Assembly: GCF_000143415.4 (NCBI RefSeq)
Contig: NW_003314270.1
Coordinates: 124,001 to 188,000 of the forward strand
Direction of reading: 5' to 3'
From: Selaginella moellendorffii
Lineage: Eukaryota; Streptophyta; Lycopodiopsida; Selaginellales; Selaginellaceae
Length of the DNA: 64,000 nt
How positions within the stretch are numbered: the first letter of the stretch is position 1; every line of letters starts with the position of its first letter. Under the pieces are notes generated by a model. The model was not told the origin of the DNA, ran no database searches, and saw only the letters and a list, made by a program, of their open reading frames with translations. This document shows positions 43,701 through 55,709 of this stretch, piece by piece. The position numbers and the translations under genes were made by a program.

Positions 43701-44240
43701 CTAGACGATAGATCAAATTCAAAGAGATTAAAATACTCTCTCATGAGCCAGTCAACTACTGCAACACAAAGATTGTCAGAGGGATCAGAAAAGGGAAGAG
43801 CAGAACAAGATGGAAACATAGAAGAAAATAATGGGGGGACAAAAGTAATGGAAGCAGAGGTAAAAGTAAAAAGATGAAAAGGTATGGAAGTGAGAGGAAT
43901 GAATGAAATGTAAGGAAGTATGAGATAAAGGGGAGAAGCCTCAAAGTTACACTTGGCATAATTGCGCTACAACCAATCTATACCAAGGATGAGGTCAAAA
44001 ACTTAACTCGGCACCACCCACAATGACTGCAACCCAAGTTTGAAATCGCCCACACGCACAACCAAGTTTGCCGCATCCCATGCACATACATGTGTACGGC
44101 CATTGCTATAAAGAATGAAAATTGGTTCTACCACATGACACAAGTGTAAATGGCAACGTGTGGCAACAGGTTAAGCAATAGAACCTAAATTTGAACCTGT
44201 ATCAACTAATACGGAAAGAATAATAAAAAATTACATATTT
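40719..44240 (-). mobile_element. Gypsy relic G3 (3' LTR to protease)
   Basis: 3' LTR 40719-40884 (166 bp). On the minus strand, integrase core at 41324-41900 (LDNGLVFMAE, SDGLVEWL), zinc-binding region to 42126, RNase H at 42482-42763 (DISFGGVL and TTEECLATVW), reverse transcriptase about 42773-43620, and a protease remnant near 44160-44240. Stops and indels are common. It is cut at 44240 before gag and the 5' LTR. It supplies the best reference for what G1, G2 and G4 have lost. Confidence 0.87.
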
Positions 44241-44244
44241 TGCA

Positions 44245-45061
44245 TCATATATTTGCATCTATTGCATATTTTCCTCTTTAACCATTTTTATAAGTCACTT
44301 CCTATTGTGATTAACGTAACAATGGTGCATGCTCTCAAAATTTCTAGGGCTACTTATCATACATTTCTAATAAAGTCATCTATTGTAAAATATAAAGAAA
44401 AACCAATTTTCATCTCTTTTTTTTCAAACCTTTACTATTTCAGTTTCTTGTTATAAAGAAAACTAAAAATAAAAAATAATTATCAAAATACAAAGAACTC
44501 ATTTTCTTCCTTCTCAATTAGTCTCAATTGGATAAATGTCTGATAATAATCATGCTAAGATCATTTGTATACTAGATACCTTCCCTTTTTTGAAAGAAAA
44601 AAAAAACAAATAACTCTAGAAAAAAAGAAAAAGGCATACCTAAGCACAATTGAAATTGAAACTATAACCTAGTGTCAAATTTGGCTATTCACAGTCTAAC
44701 AAGAGTCATGAATTGTATGCCTTATTTATTAAAAATCCAACAATAACTCAAGTTGAGTAGATAATGGCTTCTTTACAGCTCTAAACACACACAATAGAAG
44801 ATCAATGACTAAACCCTAAAATGGCAAAAAACTTTGGAAGTTTTCTATAGGTAAATATTTCCCATCAGGAAAGACTAGGCAAAATTTTGCTATTGGGACA
44901 AAAGAACCACAAATCTCTAGACAAATATAAACAAAACACTAAGTAAGCCACTTGAACCTAAGTAAGCAAAAACATTTGTGCATTTCTACCCGATCCATCT
45001 AAAAATAAACTTTCTTTAGCATATAAAAAGTAATCAAAAATTAATTATATACCAAAACCAA
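44245..45061. repeat. Partial direct copy of the inner repeat (IR2'')
   Basis: Matches 39195-39760 and 40180-40400 in the same orientation, with the 39780-40180 block (including the minisatellite) missing. It and R7/R8 therefore flank gypsy relic G3 as a direct duplication. Confidence 0.75.
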
Positions 45062-45256
45062 GCTGAGATAATGGCTATCAGGTAAGTGTAGAGGTAAACC
45101 ATTGTACGAGACCTGGGTTCAGTGCTGAAGGGTCCAATCAACAAGGACTTCAATGCAAAAATCTTGCTCTTTAAGTAATTCTTGTTCTGGTTCGCTGGCT
45201 CACTAAAACAACTTAGACCAGTCGGTTAGGACATCGGTTTCCCAGAGCATGCATTT
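45062..45256 (+). repeat. tRNA-like dispersed repeat R8, truncated
   Basis: Module 1 complete (CTGGGTTCAGTGC near 45113) and module 2 cut inside at GCATTTCAGG (45251-45260), where gene A sequence follows directly. Confidence 0.7.
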
Positions 45257-46083
45257 CAGGCCTCCCGGGTCGCTGTGAATGCAATGCAGGTGGATATCGG
45301 ACTGGGACTGATCGACACATCGCCAAAGCTCCTCGTCTTTGACTGCATGCGGATCTTCTCGGACAGGCTTACGAGGATCTGCCGCAAGACCTGCGAAAAG
45401 GAGCTAAGCTCTGCGATCAGAGCTTCATTCGACAAGCCACTCCGCAAGGCCTGCAAGGGACGCACTCTCCATGCAAAGAAAGCGGATTTGACGTGCTCTG
45501 CGACTTTCGCAATGTTCGCGGCTGGTTTATACAAGGCTATGCAGGAACCCGTGGAGACTGCCCTCTCTGAAGAAGCCGTGAAAATTATGGCTAACTTCTA
45601 CCGAGGCGTTGTCGAAAGGTACGTTGCGAACTGGATATGGACAGCCTTGCTAACTTGCAAACTTCTACTTCTTGCAAACTTCAGGTACGTTGTGGAATCC
45701 AAAGGAGAGCTTGACGAGGAGGCTGAAGATCTCTTCAAGGCATTGGCACCAGAAAGCAAGCCAGAACTCGAGCTCGTTCTGAAGGAGTGGGCGACCTTCT
45801 ACAGTCAACGTGACAAACCCAACAAAGCTGCTCACCCCGCAACTTTCATCGAGGGCCCTCAGGAGGATACTCAAACCGAGTATGCACGCCTGGTCTACAT
45901 GAAGGAGGCATTGGAGATCCTGAGCAGGGGCAATAACCTTGACGTGGTGGGGAAATGTGCGGTCGTGCACTATCGAAACTACGTGGAGCATCACAGGCTG
46001 GCGAGTATGTTTTGGTTTCTTACCAGAAATCTTTATAATGGTGAAGTGCAGGTGCTGGAGGTGCTGGAGAATCGAAGGAGTAA
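45257..46083 (+). pseudogene. Orphan gene A, copy 2, 5'-truncated
   Basis: Joins repeat R8 at the codons for ASRVAVNAMQ, so about the first 89 residues and the promoter are gone. First internal ATG is 45284. The remaining exons (to 45618, 45685-46004, 46052-46083) keep the same introns as copy 1 (66 and 47 nt) and an open frame. Differences from copy 1 are a few substitutions such as RICRKTC for RIYRKTC and HHRLAS for HHRPAS. The junction shares AGG between both partners. Confidence 0.75.
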
Positions 46084-46909
46084 AGGAAAGCTACGAGTGG
46101 TAAAGCCGGCTATGCCTGGTATGTTTTCGCCAGCTTTTCGTTTTTCCCTTTTCTAATGGTTTTCAGGTCCTGGCGGCGGGACTGAGATTTTTTTTCCAGG
46201 CTTTTCAATCGCCAATTATATATTCATCTTTGTTCCAAAAAAACGCTCGTTCGGCAAGCAATGTGTGAGTCAGAAAATCTCTCGTTTAGTAATGTGCAGG
46301 CAATCAACGTACACCCCCAGAAAACAAGAGTTCGCAAAAGGTCAAATCACGCGTGCTCTACCTTTAGATCAACAACTGGATGATCCGAGCTAGACGATTC
46401 CAAGGCAAGAAGAAGGAGCTTTTGGCCGGACGAAAGACGCAGGATACCGTGTCTTCTATCATCGATGCCTTGGACTTAGCCGAGGAAGAAGGGACAAGGT
46501 TGGGTATAATCTGTAGCTCCAAAAAGCTCACCATTTCAGGCATGTATTTGCAGGAGGCTGGAGAATAAACGAAGTCCCAACTCAACGTGATGATGCTCGG
46601 TCAAGCAGTGGATCCTTGAAGCCTTGAAGCTGCTGAAATACGTCAAGCAGTGGATCCCAGGTACAAGCTTCTTCTTTTCGTGTGGATCTTTCTTTCACTG
46701 ATTGGAGTTCTTACGTTCAAAGGTGGAAACTGTAGGAAGAGTAGCGACGATGCTACTGCGCATCCACCACGAACAACTCATTGCCACACCGTCAGCTCGT
46801 GCTACTCTAGAAACCAGCAATCAAGAAATTCGCGGGAGCGTGCGAGTAAACTTCTCTCCCTCTCTTTCCCCTCCTGTTTCTTCCCTTGACTGACCTGTGG
46901 ATTTTTCAG
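46084..46909. other. Intergenic between gene A copy 2 and the Rab7-like fragment
   Basis: Includes a 62-codon ORF (46380-46568, lysine-rich start, no family recognised) and an open stretch around 46702-46850 reading RVATMLLRIHHEQLIA and ending at a donor-like GTGCGAGTAA, which could be an exon of an unknown gene. The sequence from about 46762 onward is the start of the tandem duplication seen again from 57980. Confidence 0.4.
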
Positions 46910-47053
46910 AGGCGAGAGGAGTTTCTCATCCACTGAAAGCTCTTTATCAGTTTCTAAACCAGCAAGAAACTTCTCCAGGCAAGTCCCTCCGATCCAGAGA
47001 ATTTCCCTTTCATTGTTCTCGGCAACAAGGGCGGAGGGAACAGTAGAGTTGTG
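46910..47053 (+). pseudogene. Rab7-like GTPase gene fragment, copy 2
   Basis: REEFLI sequence after TTTTTCAG (46910-46931), then an intron-like stretch without a GT donor, then [18 protein letters not shown] followed by GGNSRVV (46979-47053). The DVD of the normal NKxDVDGGNSRVV order is missing. Confidence 0.7.
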
Positions 47054-47679
47054 CTTAATCTCTCTCGCTTCTTTCTCTTACGCTTGTGTGCCTAGGTAGC
47101 CAAGGCCTGGTGTGCTTCCAAGGGAAACATTCCAGGGAAGTCTACAACGTAGAAGCAGCCTCTCAATGCATTCCCAAAATGCCTTGAGGACGAAGACTTG
47201 TATATTTTCTTCTTGTGATCTTTCGAGTGCTAAGTTTCCATTTAATCCTGGCAGCTTCTTCCGGACAACGATCAAAACCGGGCGCTGGCCTCCACACGAT
47301 CCACTTGCCTGGAGACCAGGCAAGTTCTGTAACTTAGATCCTGGCTTTTCACAGGTTTTACAGCAGTTTGTGTGAATGTTCTTGTGAGGTTGTTTGTTTC
47401 CTCCTTCCAGGAATTCGATTCGTTGTCGAGCTTTAAATTTTTCCAGCGTTGTAACCAGCGGGAACAACCAGGTCGAGAGGGCTATGGGAAGAATCATGGA
47501 GCGAAGCGTTTCTGAAAGGAAAAAAATGGAGAACAATCGGCCTACCAGAAAGAATCCGCCGAGCCCTTGACGAGCTTTCGGGCTCCCTCCATCTCCCTAA
47601 AATTTAAATTTGAAAGGGTCTATTAATATTTAAACGTTGATTATTAGTTTTGGGTTAGGTCAAGTGGGTTGTTTCAAGG
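47054..47679. other. 5' flank of gene B copy 2, no gene seen
   Basis: Includes a version of the possible exon at 13958-14125 (here about 47411-47575) whose frame is broken by an extra GG near 47460. Also an 87-codon ORF (47112-47375) of no known kind, kept in copy 3. Confidence 0.4.
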
Positions 47680-48746
47680 ATGCTGTCTGTTGCGCGGAGC
47701 TTCTTCACGGGCAAGGATCGCTTCTTGGATGCGAAGAAAAAGGTGGTGTTTGTGGGGTCTTTGCCTTTTACTCGTCAGCGGGTACCTGGTGTGATGTGCT
47801 GCAGCACCAAGGAAGACTTCGAGACCATGCGGCAGAAGCTGCCTTCTATGGACCTGGGTGGTTTGGAGCGGCCTCTGGGAGATCTCGCAGACGTGATCCA
47901 CAACCTGGGTGCTTGGGCTGATGCAAGCGAGGCGCTGCAGTCCGAACTGAAGCTGAAGGCCAACTACAGCCGCTTCACCGGGGGCCCTCTTTTCTTCCTT
48001 GTCTATGACTGCATCAGGATGGTCGCTGAAAGCCTGACCACAATCTACCGCGACTCGTGTGAGAGCGAGCTCGATGCTCGCACCAGATCCGTGCTTGCGA
48101 AGGCCCTGCGACAATACCGTAAGGGTCGTCGGCGTCGGATCGTCAGGCTGGAAAACCGGGACCCCACTGCCTGGGCCAACTTCCAGATGTTCGCGGCATG
48201 CTTGTGTCTTTCGCTGGAGAATCGTTTGGGCCTGGCTGAAGCGGAAGTGGAAATCCTAGCAAACGTCGTGGTTCCATTCCACCGAGCGGTCGTCACCAGG
48301 TATGCCCAGGGGTTTGGCGAGGAGGCCCGGGGTGTGATCATGGAGGCGTTGGCTCCAGATAACGGGGCGGAACTAGGGCTAGCGTTACGAGAATGGGTGA
48401 CGTACTGTAATGTTTGTGGTTATGGCTGGCACAAAGACACCCCTGGGCCACATCCAGCGGTTTGGAGCCGGTACACCACTGATCCAACAAGGGAGTATGC
48501 ACGCCTCCTAAATGCACAGGCTATGTTGTCCAAGCTGATCGAGAAGAAGAACCCCCATGCGGCAAAGCTACCAAGAACGAGCAAAGTGGCTGTGCTTCAC
48601 TATGGCGAGTACGTGGAGCAACACAGGCCTGCTGGTGTCACTTCTCCTCCAGAGTTACCACCGCCGGTATGTTTTCTTAGTTTTGCCAGCATTCTTTTTA
48701 ACGGCAGGACATGCAGATAAGATTGGATCCCTTTCTATATTTTTAG
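47680..48746 (+). CDS. Orphan gene B, copy 2
   Basis: Exons 47680-48666 and 48708-48746 (intron 41 nt), 341 residues, one Lys shorter than copy 1 in the KKK run near residue 20. Nearly identical to copy 3 at 58.9 kb and slightly diverged from copy 1 (SRYTTDPTREYARL against SPYTNDPTSEYARL). Function unknown; see copy 1 for domain remarks. Read without splicing, the frame would stop early at 48718-48720. Confidence 0.7.
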
Positions 48747-48988
48747 GTCCGTGCTCTCTCCTTTCCACTTTCGTCTCTTTCTAGGCCTTATAGGTTTTTA
48801 GCACCAAAACAAAGCCAAAGTCGAAAAACACTAAAATTCTTGAAGTCCGAAGATCCAGTGGAATTTAAAACATTAATGCAATTTTTGTTTAGCAAAATAA
48901 ACTAATTGAAGTGGAATGCCACAGGCCTCAAACTTGAACACTTGAAAAACACGTGGCTCCACATTACAGGAGTTTAACCAATGACTAA

Positions 48989-49062
48989 GGCCTATTAGCT
49001 CAGTTGGTCAGAGCATGGTGCTAATAACGCCAAGGTCGCAGGTTCGAAACCTGCATAGGCCA
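48989..49062 (+). tRNA. tRNA-Ile (anticodon AAU)
   Basis: 74-nt cloverleaf: acceptor stem GGCCTAT / ATAGGCC with discriminator A, D arm with AGCTCAGTTGGTCAGAGC, anticodon AAT at 49023-49025 in a TGGTG/CGCCA stem, T arm GCAGGTTCGAAACCTGC. A box and B box are intact, no intron. It lies between gene B and the heat-shock gene. Confidence 0.95.
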
Positions 49063-49120
49063 GTTATTCTGAATGTGACTATTGTTATACAATTTTGTTT
49101 AACAATCAATATGAATATGC

Positions 49121-49187
49121 TAGAGTCCTCTAGAATATATGGGAACACTCTAGAGTGTCCTAGAGGTGTCATCCCAGTGTATAAAAG
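49121..49187 (+). promoter_or_regulatory. Heat-shock element cluster and TATA box, copy 2
   Basis: CTCTAGAA, the perfect palindrome ACACTCTAGAGTGT and TCCTAGAG, then TATAAAAG at 49180-49187, about 77 bp before the start codon. Confidence 0.6.
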
Positions 49188-49263
49188 AGGAGCAATCGCT
49201 CACATCCAGCATTGATCAAGTCTATTTGTTTCTAGCATTCACCCAGCAAATCTCTTTGCCCAC

Positions 49264-49683
49264 ATGGCTTTGTATTTCTACGGCAATGGCGGCTCAAACA
49301 TCTTGGATCCCTTTGAGGAGATCTCGTCCATCTTTTCTTGTGACAACAGCAGCGCCGTCGCCAACACTCGCGTGGATTGGCTCGAGACACCCGAGGCACA
49401 CATCTTCAAGGCCGATCTCCCGGGTGTGAGTAGAGAGGAAGTGAAGATCAGCGTGGAGGACGGCCGCACCCTCCAGATCAGTGGCGAGAGGAAGAAGCAC
49501 GAGTCTGACAAGAGCGATAAGTGGCACCGCGTGGAGCGCAGCCATGGCAGCTTCTTGCGGAAATTCCGGCTGCCCGAGAGTGCGAATGTGGAGGCAATCA
49601 AAGCTACAGTAGAACACGGTGTCCTCACTGTCACAATTCCAAAGATCCCCAAGCCACAGCCAAGAACAATCCAAATAGAATAG
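49264..49683 (+). CDS. Class I-type cytosolic small heat-shock protein, copy 2
   Basis: 139 residues, intronless. Same alpha-crystallin domain and IQI tail as copy 1; differs by a GNGG-type insertion in the N-terminal arm ([16 protein letters not shown]) and by S-E-K-type substitutions in the loop ([11 protein letters not shown]). Heat-shock elements upstream are kept. Together with the neighbouring PPR and decarboxylase genes it forms the right arm of the inverted duplication. Confidence 0.93.
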   Translation: MALYFYGNGGSNILDPFEEISSIFSCDNSSAVANTRVDWLETPEAHIFKADLPGVSREEVKISVEDGRTLQISGERKKHESDKSDKWHRVERSHGSFLRKFRLPESANVEAIKATVEHGVLTVTIPKIPKPQPRTIQIE

Positions 49684-49834
49684 AGAGCGGTAAAATGATG
49701 GGAATAAAGTGAAAGCTCTCTTTTAACTTTCATTTCTAATTATTTTACAATTAATAATATTAAATGATGTTTTCTTTCAATCTTAATTTGAGTTTAAGAA
49801 TTATAAACATTTTTGGTTTGATGTTAACATGCGA

Positions 49835-50365
49835 ATATTCTTTGCCTTGCAGATAACATTGGCAAGAATCGAACCCGAAACGCATGCTCTGGGAAACCGA
49901 TGTCCTAACTGACTGGTCTAAGTTCTTTTAGTGAGCTAGCGAACCAGAACAAGGGCTACTTAAAGAGCAAGATTTTTGCATAAAAGTCCCTGTTGATTGG
50001 ACCCTTCGGCATCGAACCCGGGTCTTCTATACCGGTTTACCTCTACACTTACCTGGTAGCCATTATCTCAGCAACCGGGTTCCAATAACAATATATCATA
50101 CCATCTATTTGAACCATATGGCATCCATGGCACTCTGTTAAATCCCGGATCGACCCGCATTCTCGCTGCTCGAGGCCAGCGTTTCGTCCTTGGCAGAAGC
50201 GCTTCCCCGATTTTAGAGGTAAGAGGACGGGATCTAGATGGATCCGGGCGCCGCTCCTCTTCCCAAAATACTTGACGACCACCGCGTGGTGGGATCCAAG
50301 GACGATAGTGGCGCTCTGGGTGTGGGGAGTTCGCTCAGTGGTGGATTAAACCACTCGGCCAAGGA
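49835..50365 (-). repeat. tRNA-like dispersed repeat R9 (longest form)
   Basis: Minus orientation: module 2 (GGCAAGAATCGAACCCGAAAC near 49861-49880), module 1 (ATCGAACCCGGGTC near 50011) and the GC-rich body to TTAAACCACTCGGCCAAGGAA. Mirror of R2, but with an intact module 2 B box. Confidence 0.7.
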
Positions 50366-50837
50366 AGGAAAATCGACAGGAGAGTTTTGTTCGAGATTTT
50401 CTCGCGAATGAAGAAGTGAGGAGAACAACTGGTAGCTCATTCCCGTCGCTCTGCTCGTCTGTAAATGTACCCAGGCAAGGATCGTAGATTGGCAGATCCA
50501 GGACCGTATCGAAAACACGGCCAGGTTTTGGGAGGCCTGATCAAATCTCACAAGAACGCTCTCTCGGCATCCAGTGAGTTTGCATAGAGCAAGCACAGTT
50601 TTTTTCATTATCCTCCTATTGTTCTTACTATTTTTATTTTCCTGTAAAAGAAAGAAAACGAACCCAAAAATGGTCATGAGTTATATAAGTTCTCTGAATG
50701 AAAATTTTCCACAGCGCCGCTCCTCCACCGCCAGATAGCCGCCAGAGCGCCACCACATCTGCCCAGATTTTACTACGATTGTTTTTAACGGTCAGGATTT
50801 GTTCTTCGTCTCTAAACCTCAAGAACCCTAAAATCAG

Positions 50838-52890
50838 ATGATTGGGCAAATCAATGTCGCGCTACGAGAAATGGCTCCAATCCAGCTGGACGGCGACGGC
50901 CGCGAGCGCGATCTCCTCTCCGGTAAGAACATCGGCTTGATCAACGCAATCATTGATGGATTTGCGAAACGGGGCAGGATGGATGAGGCACGCCGCATTT
51001 TCGATTCCATGGATCGGCGCACCGCGGCGTCGTGGAACTGCGTCATCGGCGGCTACGCACGGTGCGGCCAGCCGGATCTCGCGCTTCTGTTCTTTGGGCG
51101 GCTGCATGCCGAGGGGTTGGATCCAAACGGCCGGAGCTTCGTCGCGGCTCTCCAGGCGTGTTCTTCGCTGGCCGCTACAGAAAAGGGGGTGAGAGATTTA
51201 CAGGGGAGGATCATCAAGCTCAGGAGCCTCAAGAGAGGATTGGCTCTTCATTCCCAGCTCCGGAGTGGTGGATTCTTGGTGGACAGGTTCGTGGCGAGCG
51301 CCCTGGTGGATTTCTATGGAAAGTGTGGCACCGTGAGAGAAGCTCTAGAGATTTTCCAGGCTGCCAAGTTGGGAACAAAGGACGTGGTTTTGTGGAGTGC
51401 CATGATCAGCGCTTGCTCGCAAGGAGGGGAAGACGAGCTAGCCTTGGAGCTCTTTGAGCTTATGCTTTTGGAAGATGGAGTGGAGGCGAATGCTCGGACT
51501 CTGGTGGCCGTGCTCGACGCTTGCACGAATCTGGGATGGCTGGACAGGGGCGGAGAGATTTACTCCAAGTTTGCAAGAACAGGGACAGGGATTTCGTCCA
51601 GCGTTTTCGTCTCCAACAGTCTGATGGATATGTATGCAAAGTGGGGGAGATTGCTGGATTGCCAGCGAGTTTTCGATGGGATGTTAGAGCGGGATTCGGT
51701 CTCCTGGAATGTTTTGATCATGGGATATGCAAAAGGTGGCGAGGCCCAGCGAGCTGTCGAGCTATTCACGGCCATGCAAGCGTTAGACGTGGTCGTCAGC
51801 TCCAGAACTTTGGTGGCGGTTCTCCAGGCATGCTTGGATATGGCCGAGAAGGAAGAGGCTCGGCTTGTGGATGGAAGGCCCTTGAAAGTGGCGTCGTTGG
51901 AGAAGGGATTGGCTTTTCATTTCCGGTTTCTCGACGGGCTGGAAGATGTTTACGCTGCAAACAACTTGATCAGTCTCTACGCTTGGTGTGGAAGTTTGGA
52001 TGATGCGGCTCGGGTTTTTGACAAAATGGTGATCAAAGACTTGGTTTCGTGGAACATCATGAGCTGGCCCTGCAGGAGTTTTCGAAAATGGGACTCCAAG
52101 GACTGAAACCGGACTCGCAGACTTTTGCATCGGTACTTAAGGCCTGTGGTGGTCTTGGAGCACTACAGGCTGGACAGGCAATCCATCGTCTGATCGAAGA
52201 AACTGGGGCCGAGAGCTCTCCGGCGGTGGCAAACTCGCTCATAAGTTTCTACGGCAAGTGTGGTGACATGGTGGAATCTCGGCGAGTGTTTGATGGGTTT
52301 CCAGACAAGGACGCAGTGTCTTGGAGTGCACTGATCGCGGGATACAGCCGTCAAGGGGACAGTGACGCGGTGTTTGATCTGTTCGAGAGAATGCAAGAGT
52401 TCGCCAAGCCGGACGCTGTGACATTCTCTTCAGTTCTATCGGTCTGCTGCCACGCTGGTTTGGTCGACAAGGGGATGGAATACTTTCACGCGATGTGCTC
52501 GGACTATGGACTTAGTCCGAGTGTGGAGCACGTAATCTCCATGGTTGATCTACTTGGACGTGCTAATCGGCTGGAGGATGCGCTTGCGATGGTGCAAAGC
52601 CTGCCCGTGGAAGAGGTGTGCTCCAGGATATGGATGGCTTTGCTTGGGGCTTGTTTCAAGTGGAAAAATGCAGTGATTGGAGAGGTAGCCTTTGATGCTC
52701 TGCCAAAGGTTGACGATCAAGGTGGTACAGCTTATGCTCTCATGGCAAACATATACTCAGGCTCAAATAATGAAAACTATGACAACCTTGAAGTGATTGG
52801 TACGTAATGAAGTTTCTATGCCTTTGCAGTTATCTAACTCTTGTTGTTTTCTTTGCAGCTGGATCTTTGTGCTGTCACTTCAAGACATGA
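50838..52890 (+). pseudogene. PPR protein gene with E motif, copy 2, frameshifted
   Basis: Opens at 50838 and is near-identical to copy 1 until about residue 410. There, 31 bp are missing between two CATGA repeats (about 52062), so the first frame stops at 52106 (422 codons). The original frame resumes and runs to the same donor; intron 52800-52858 (59 nt) and a last exon ending TGA at 52888-52890 (GSLCCHFKT) overlap the antisense decarboxylase tail. Repeats and the E motif are otherwise preserved, so the loss is recent. A truncated protein without the last five or so repeats is possible. Confidence 0.8.
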
Positions 52891-52951
52891 AGTGTGGACA
52901 GAGTTGGATCTGATGCTCCACTGATGGTAATTCCTGAAGCATGGGCTTGCT

Positions 52952-54445
52952 TCAAATAGCCAAGAGCCTCCTGCGAGACGAGCTCTCCACTCGAGGAAAG
53001 AGCACAGAAATACCAGGTGGATACGGGCACACGAGCTCAGCACTCGCTAGACCCACTGCTTCTTCAGCTTTGCAGCAGTAAGTTTCTGCAAAGAATGCCT
53101 CTCTTGGACTAACTAGTGCTTTCCATCCGATTTTGTAACAATCAGGCACTCGGGGTCTGGAATAAGAATCTATCGTCAATCTGAAAGAACTCGAAAGCTC
53201 TTGAAAGCCTTTGATAAGTTTCTCAATGTCGCTGCTGCTAGTGCCGGTTCCCATAGCAAAAGTTATGGAGTTCAGAAGAGGAAGCTCGGCCACCACCTTG
53301 CATTTATCGCACAGAAAGTCATCGGCAAAAGTTCCTGTGACTCCGAGCTCCCACAAACCAATGGTGATCCTAAGCTCATCAAAAATGGTATCAGCTTTGG
53401 CTGCCAAGCTCACATTTTCTCTATCAAGGACTAAAACTTGTGGGATTTGTTTCAGGCGTCGTCGAGCTGTGGAAGCCAGCTCCAGAGCTGTATCAAACAA
53501 TGGATGGTCATCGCTTGCTGCACAACTCATCTGGTCCCTTGCGGCATCGAGAGAGGCCAAGAGAAGGTAACTCGGACTGGAGCTTTGCAAGGTTCGAAGG
53601 CACTTGCTAATTCTCTCGTGCTTTACAATCTCGCAGCCTCTCGCAAGATGGAGCATCCCGGACTGCGTAAGAGACGAGAGTACCTTATGCGTGGATTGGA
53701 CAACAACGTCGGCTCCCTGCTCGAGTGCCGTTGCAGGAAACCTCGAGTGGAACTTGAAGTGCGCTCCATGAGCCTCGTCAACTATGATCGGGATACCATG
53801 CTCGTGACACACCTTTGCGATCTCCTCCACTGGGCTACACACTCCAAAGTAAGTTGGCGAGACAATCAGAACAGCTCCAATTCTCACGTCTTTTCTTTTC
53901 TGCAGATCCAAGATGGCCAACTCGATGCTCTCGGCGGAGACGCCGTGAGAAATCTCCCAGAGCTCGTCATAACAAGGAAGAACATAGTGAGGCATTGCTC
54001 CAGCAAGAACCATGGCTGAGAATGCCGAGACGTGGGCGTTCCTGGGGAGGATCAAAACGTCTCCGGGCTTGCAGCAGCTCATCACCGCCGCTTGAATTCC
54101 ACACGTAGAGCCGTTCACCAAGAACCACGAGTACCCTGCTCCGAAAAGCTCGGCGGCCATTTGCTGCGCTTCCGCTATAGCTTCTTGTGGCGAGTGCAAG
54201 TTATCCAGGCCTGGCAGCTCCGGGAGATCAAACTGGAAGGGTTGAGCTCCGAGAAGCTTGGAAATCGAAGAGGGCGCTGAGGAGCCGCGGCCGTGGCCTG
54301 GGAAGTGAAACGCAGCGACACGCTCCTCGCCGGTTCTCTTGAGAGCTTCTAGCAAAGGAGCTGAGGAAGAAGGGAGCAGTGACGGAGGATGATTGTTGAG
54401 CACCGTCGTCGGCATAGCCATCCACGCCATGAATCGCTGAAGCAC
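52952..54445 (-). pseudogene. Orn/Lys/Arg decarboxylase-like gene, copy 2, C-terminally frameshifted
   Basis: 497 codons; identical in layout to copy 1 through the glycine-rich loop, DEAHGAHF and STHK motifs. A 5-bp insertion (52989-52993) after PGISVLFP replaces the last about 40 residues with an out-of-frame tail (RVESSSRRRLLAI). The same insertion is in copy 3. The PLP domain is complete, so a protein could still be made, but the C-terminal domain is damaged. Convergent with PPR copy 2. Confidence 0.82.
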
Positions 54446-54594
54446 GAATACTCGATAAACGGTATTGTTTCAGGAATGTGAGATCCACAAACTTTTATCC
54501 AGCGACACAAAAGCCTCCAACCAATTCTTCTCTTCCACAAAAATGTGGAGCAAACGGAGGTGCTGTCATTCCTCCAGCAAAGGAGATATAACTC

Positions 54595-54725
54595 AAGAAT
54601 ATCTTAGCTTTTGTAATATCGACCAGAATCGAACCTGAAACGCATGCTTTGAGAAACGGAAGTCCTAACTGACTGATCTTTAAATAGTCCTTGCTTAAAG
54701 ATAAAAGAATAACCAATTCCTCGTA
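54595..54725 (-). repeat. tRNA-like dispersed repeat R10 (partial)
   Basis: Mirror of R1: ACCAGAATCGAACCTGAAAC near 54625 and AAGATAAAAG near 54700. Located upstream of decarboxylase copy 2. From 54726 to 55289 there is no recognisable gene. Confidence 0.65.
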
Positions 54726-55289
54726 TGAACAAGTAAATTTTGGCTTTTCTCACTGCTCGACCTTCCCAGATTCTGGGGGGATATTATCTATGGGTGGAAT
54801 GTTCTAGAGAGTTGACTCTGGTGGTTGATGAAAATGACTCAGCCAAAGATCCACAAATTTTCACAACCCATTTTCTTCCACAAGAAAGAACCTGGGTGTG
54901 GTCACTTGAACTCTAAGGTGAACTCGCTGTAAATACTCTGACCAAATTCAATCAAGTTTAGTAATTAAATAGCAAGTGATATGTATTATACTAACTTGCA
55001 CTTGCTCTTAGGATTGTTCCTTGTGGCAAATTTACACAGAGTCAAAAAGAGATTACCACCAATCATGTGGGATAGGAGTTCTTGGTGGACACGTTGTTAC
55101 TACTTTCTTTCTGTGATCCACAGGCTCCTATTAACCTCATCTTCCTATCCGGCTCAACCATCTTCAAATCAAATCTTCCAACCAGTCAAAACAATTTACA
55201 GCCAACCTGGCTTTGGGTTTCCACACTCCCGTTGCCCAGATCATTTTTCAGTTTGACATGATAGCCATATTTCATGGTACTTATTACGA

Positions 55290-55709
55290 AAGGTTTATGA
55301 ACTTAATAACATTTCTCAAAATAAGTCTTTGATAGCAACTGTTCAAGTTCCTACTTTTTGCTGCAAGACCTTAGTGTTGCAAGAAGCTCATTTGTGTCGC
55401 ACAATTTTTTCTCTTAGTTGATCATCAAAGTATAAGTTGTGAGGTTATATTCCCACTTCTATGATGGTCGGAGAGAGCATTGGAATGGTTTTCTGTTAGT
55501 GATACATCTAAGAAAGAACAAAAAAACATGCTTGTCCAGCATTGGTTCCCTGGTTTTTCTTCAAGGAAATTCAAGGGAAAAAATAAAATCTCAACTTTTG
55601 TACAAGCAATAGCTTATCTAGGTAGAAATCTTGGTGTTAGTATAGTTTTCATTCCATACATGGTGTTTTTATTTTTATATAGGTTTTTAAGTAGCTCAAT
55701 ATGGTTTTG
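55290..55709. other. Mirror of the fossil PPR 5' fragment
   Basis: Counterpart of 2276-2700 in reverse orientation, followed directly by the G4 LTR. No open gene. Confidence 0.5.

Larger units (their letters stand above)
46762..53100. repeat. First unit of tandem duplication
   Basis: From ACGAACAACTCATTGCC this unit matches 57980 onward at an offset of 11218 bp through gene B, falling to about 10430 bp by the PPR gene because copy 3 lost about 700 bp between the heat-shock and PPR genes. The second unit continues past the window end. Confidence 0.88.

Noticed and set aside
46380-46568. 62-codon Lys/Arg-rich ORF as a gene
   Set aside because: No recognisable family, no upstream signals and not present in the other blocks; left as unassigned.
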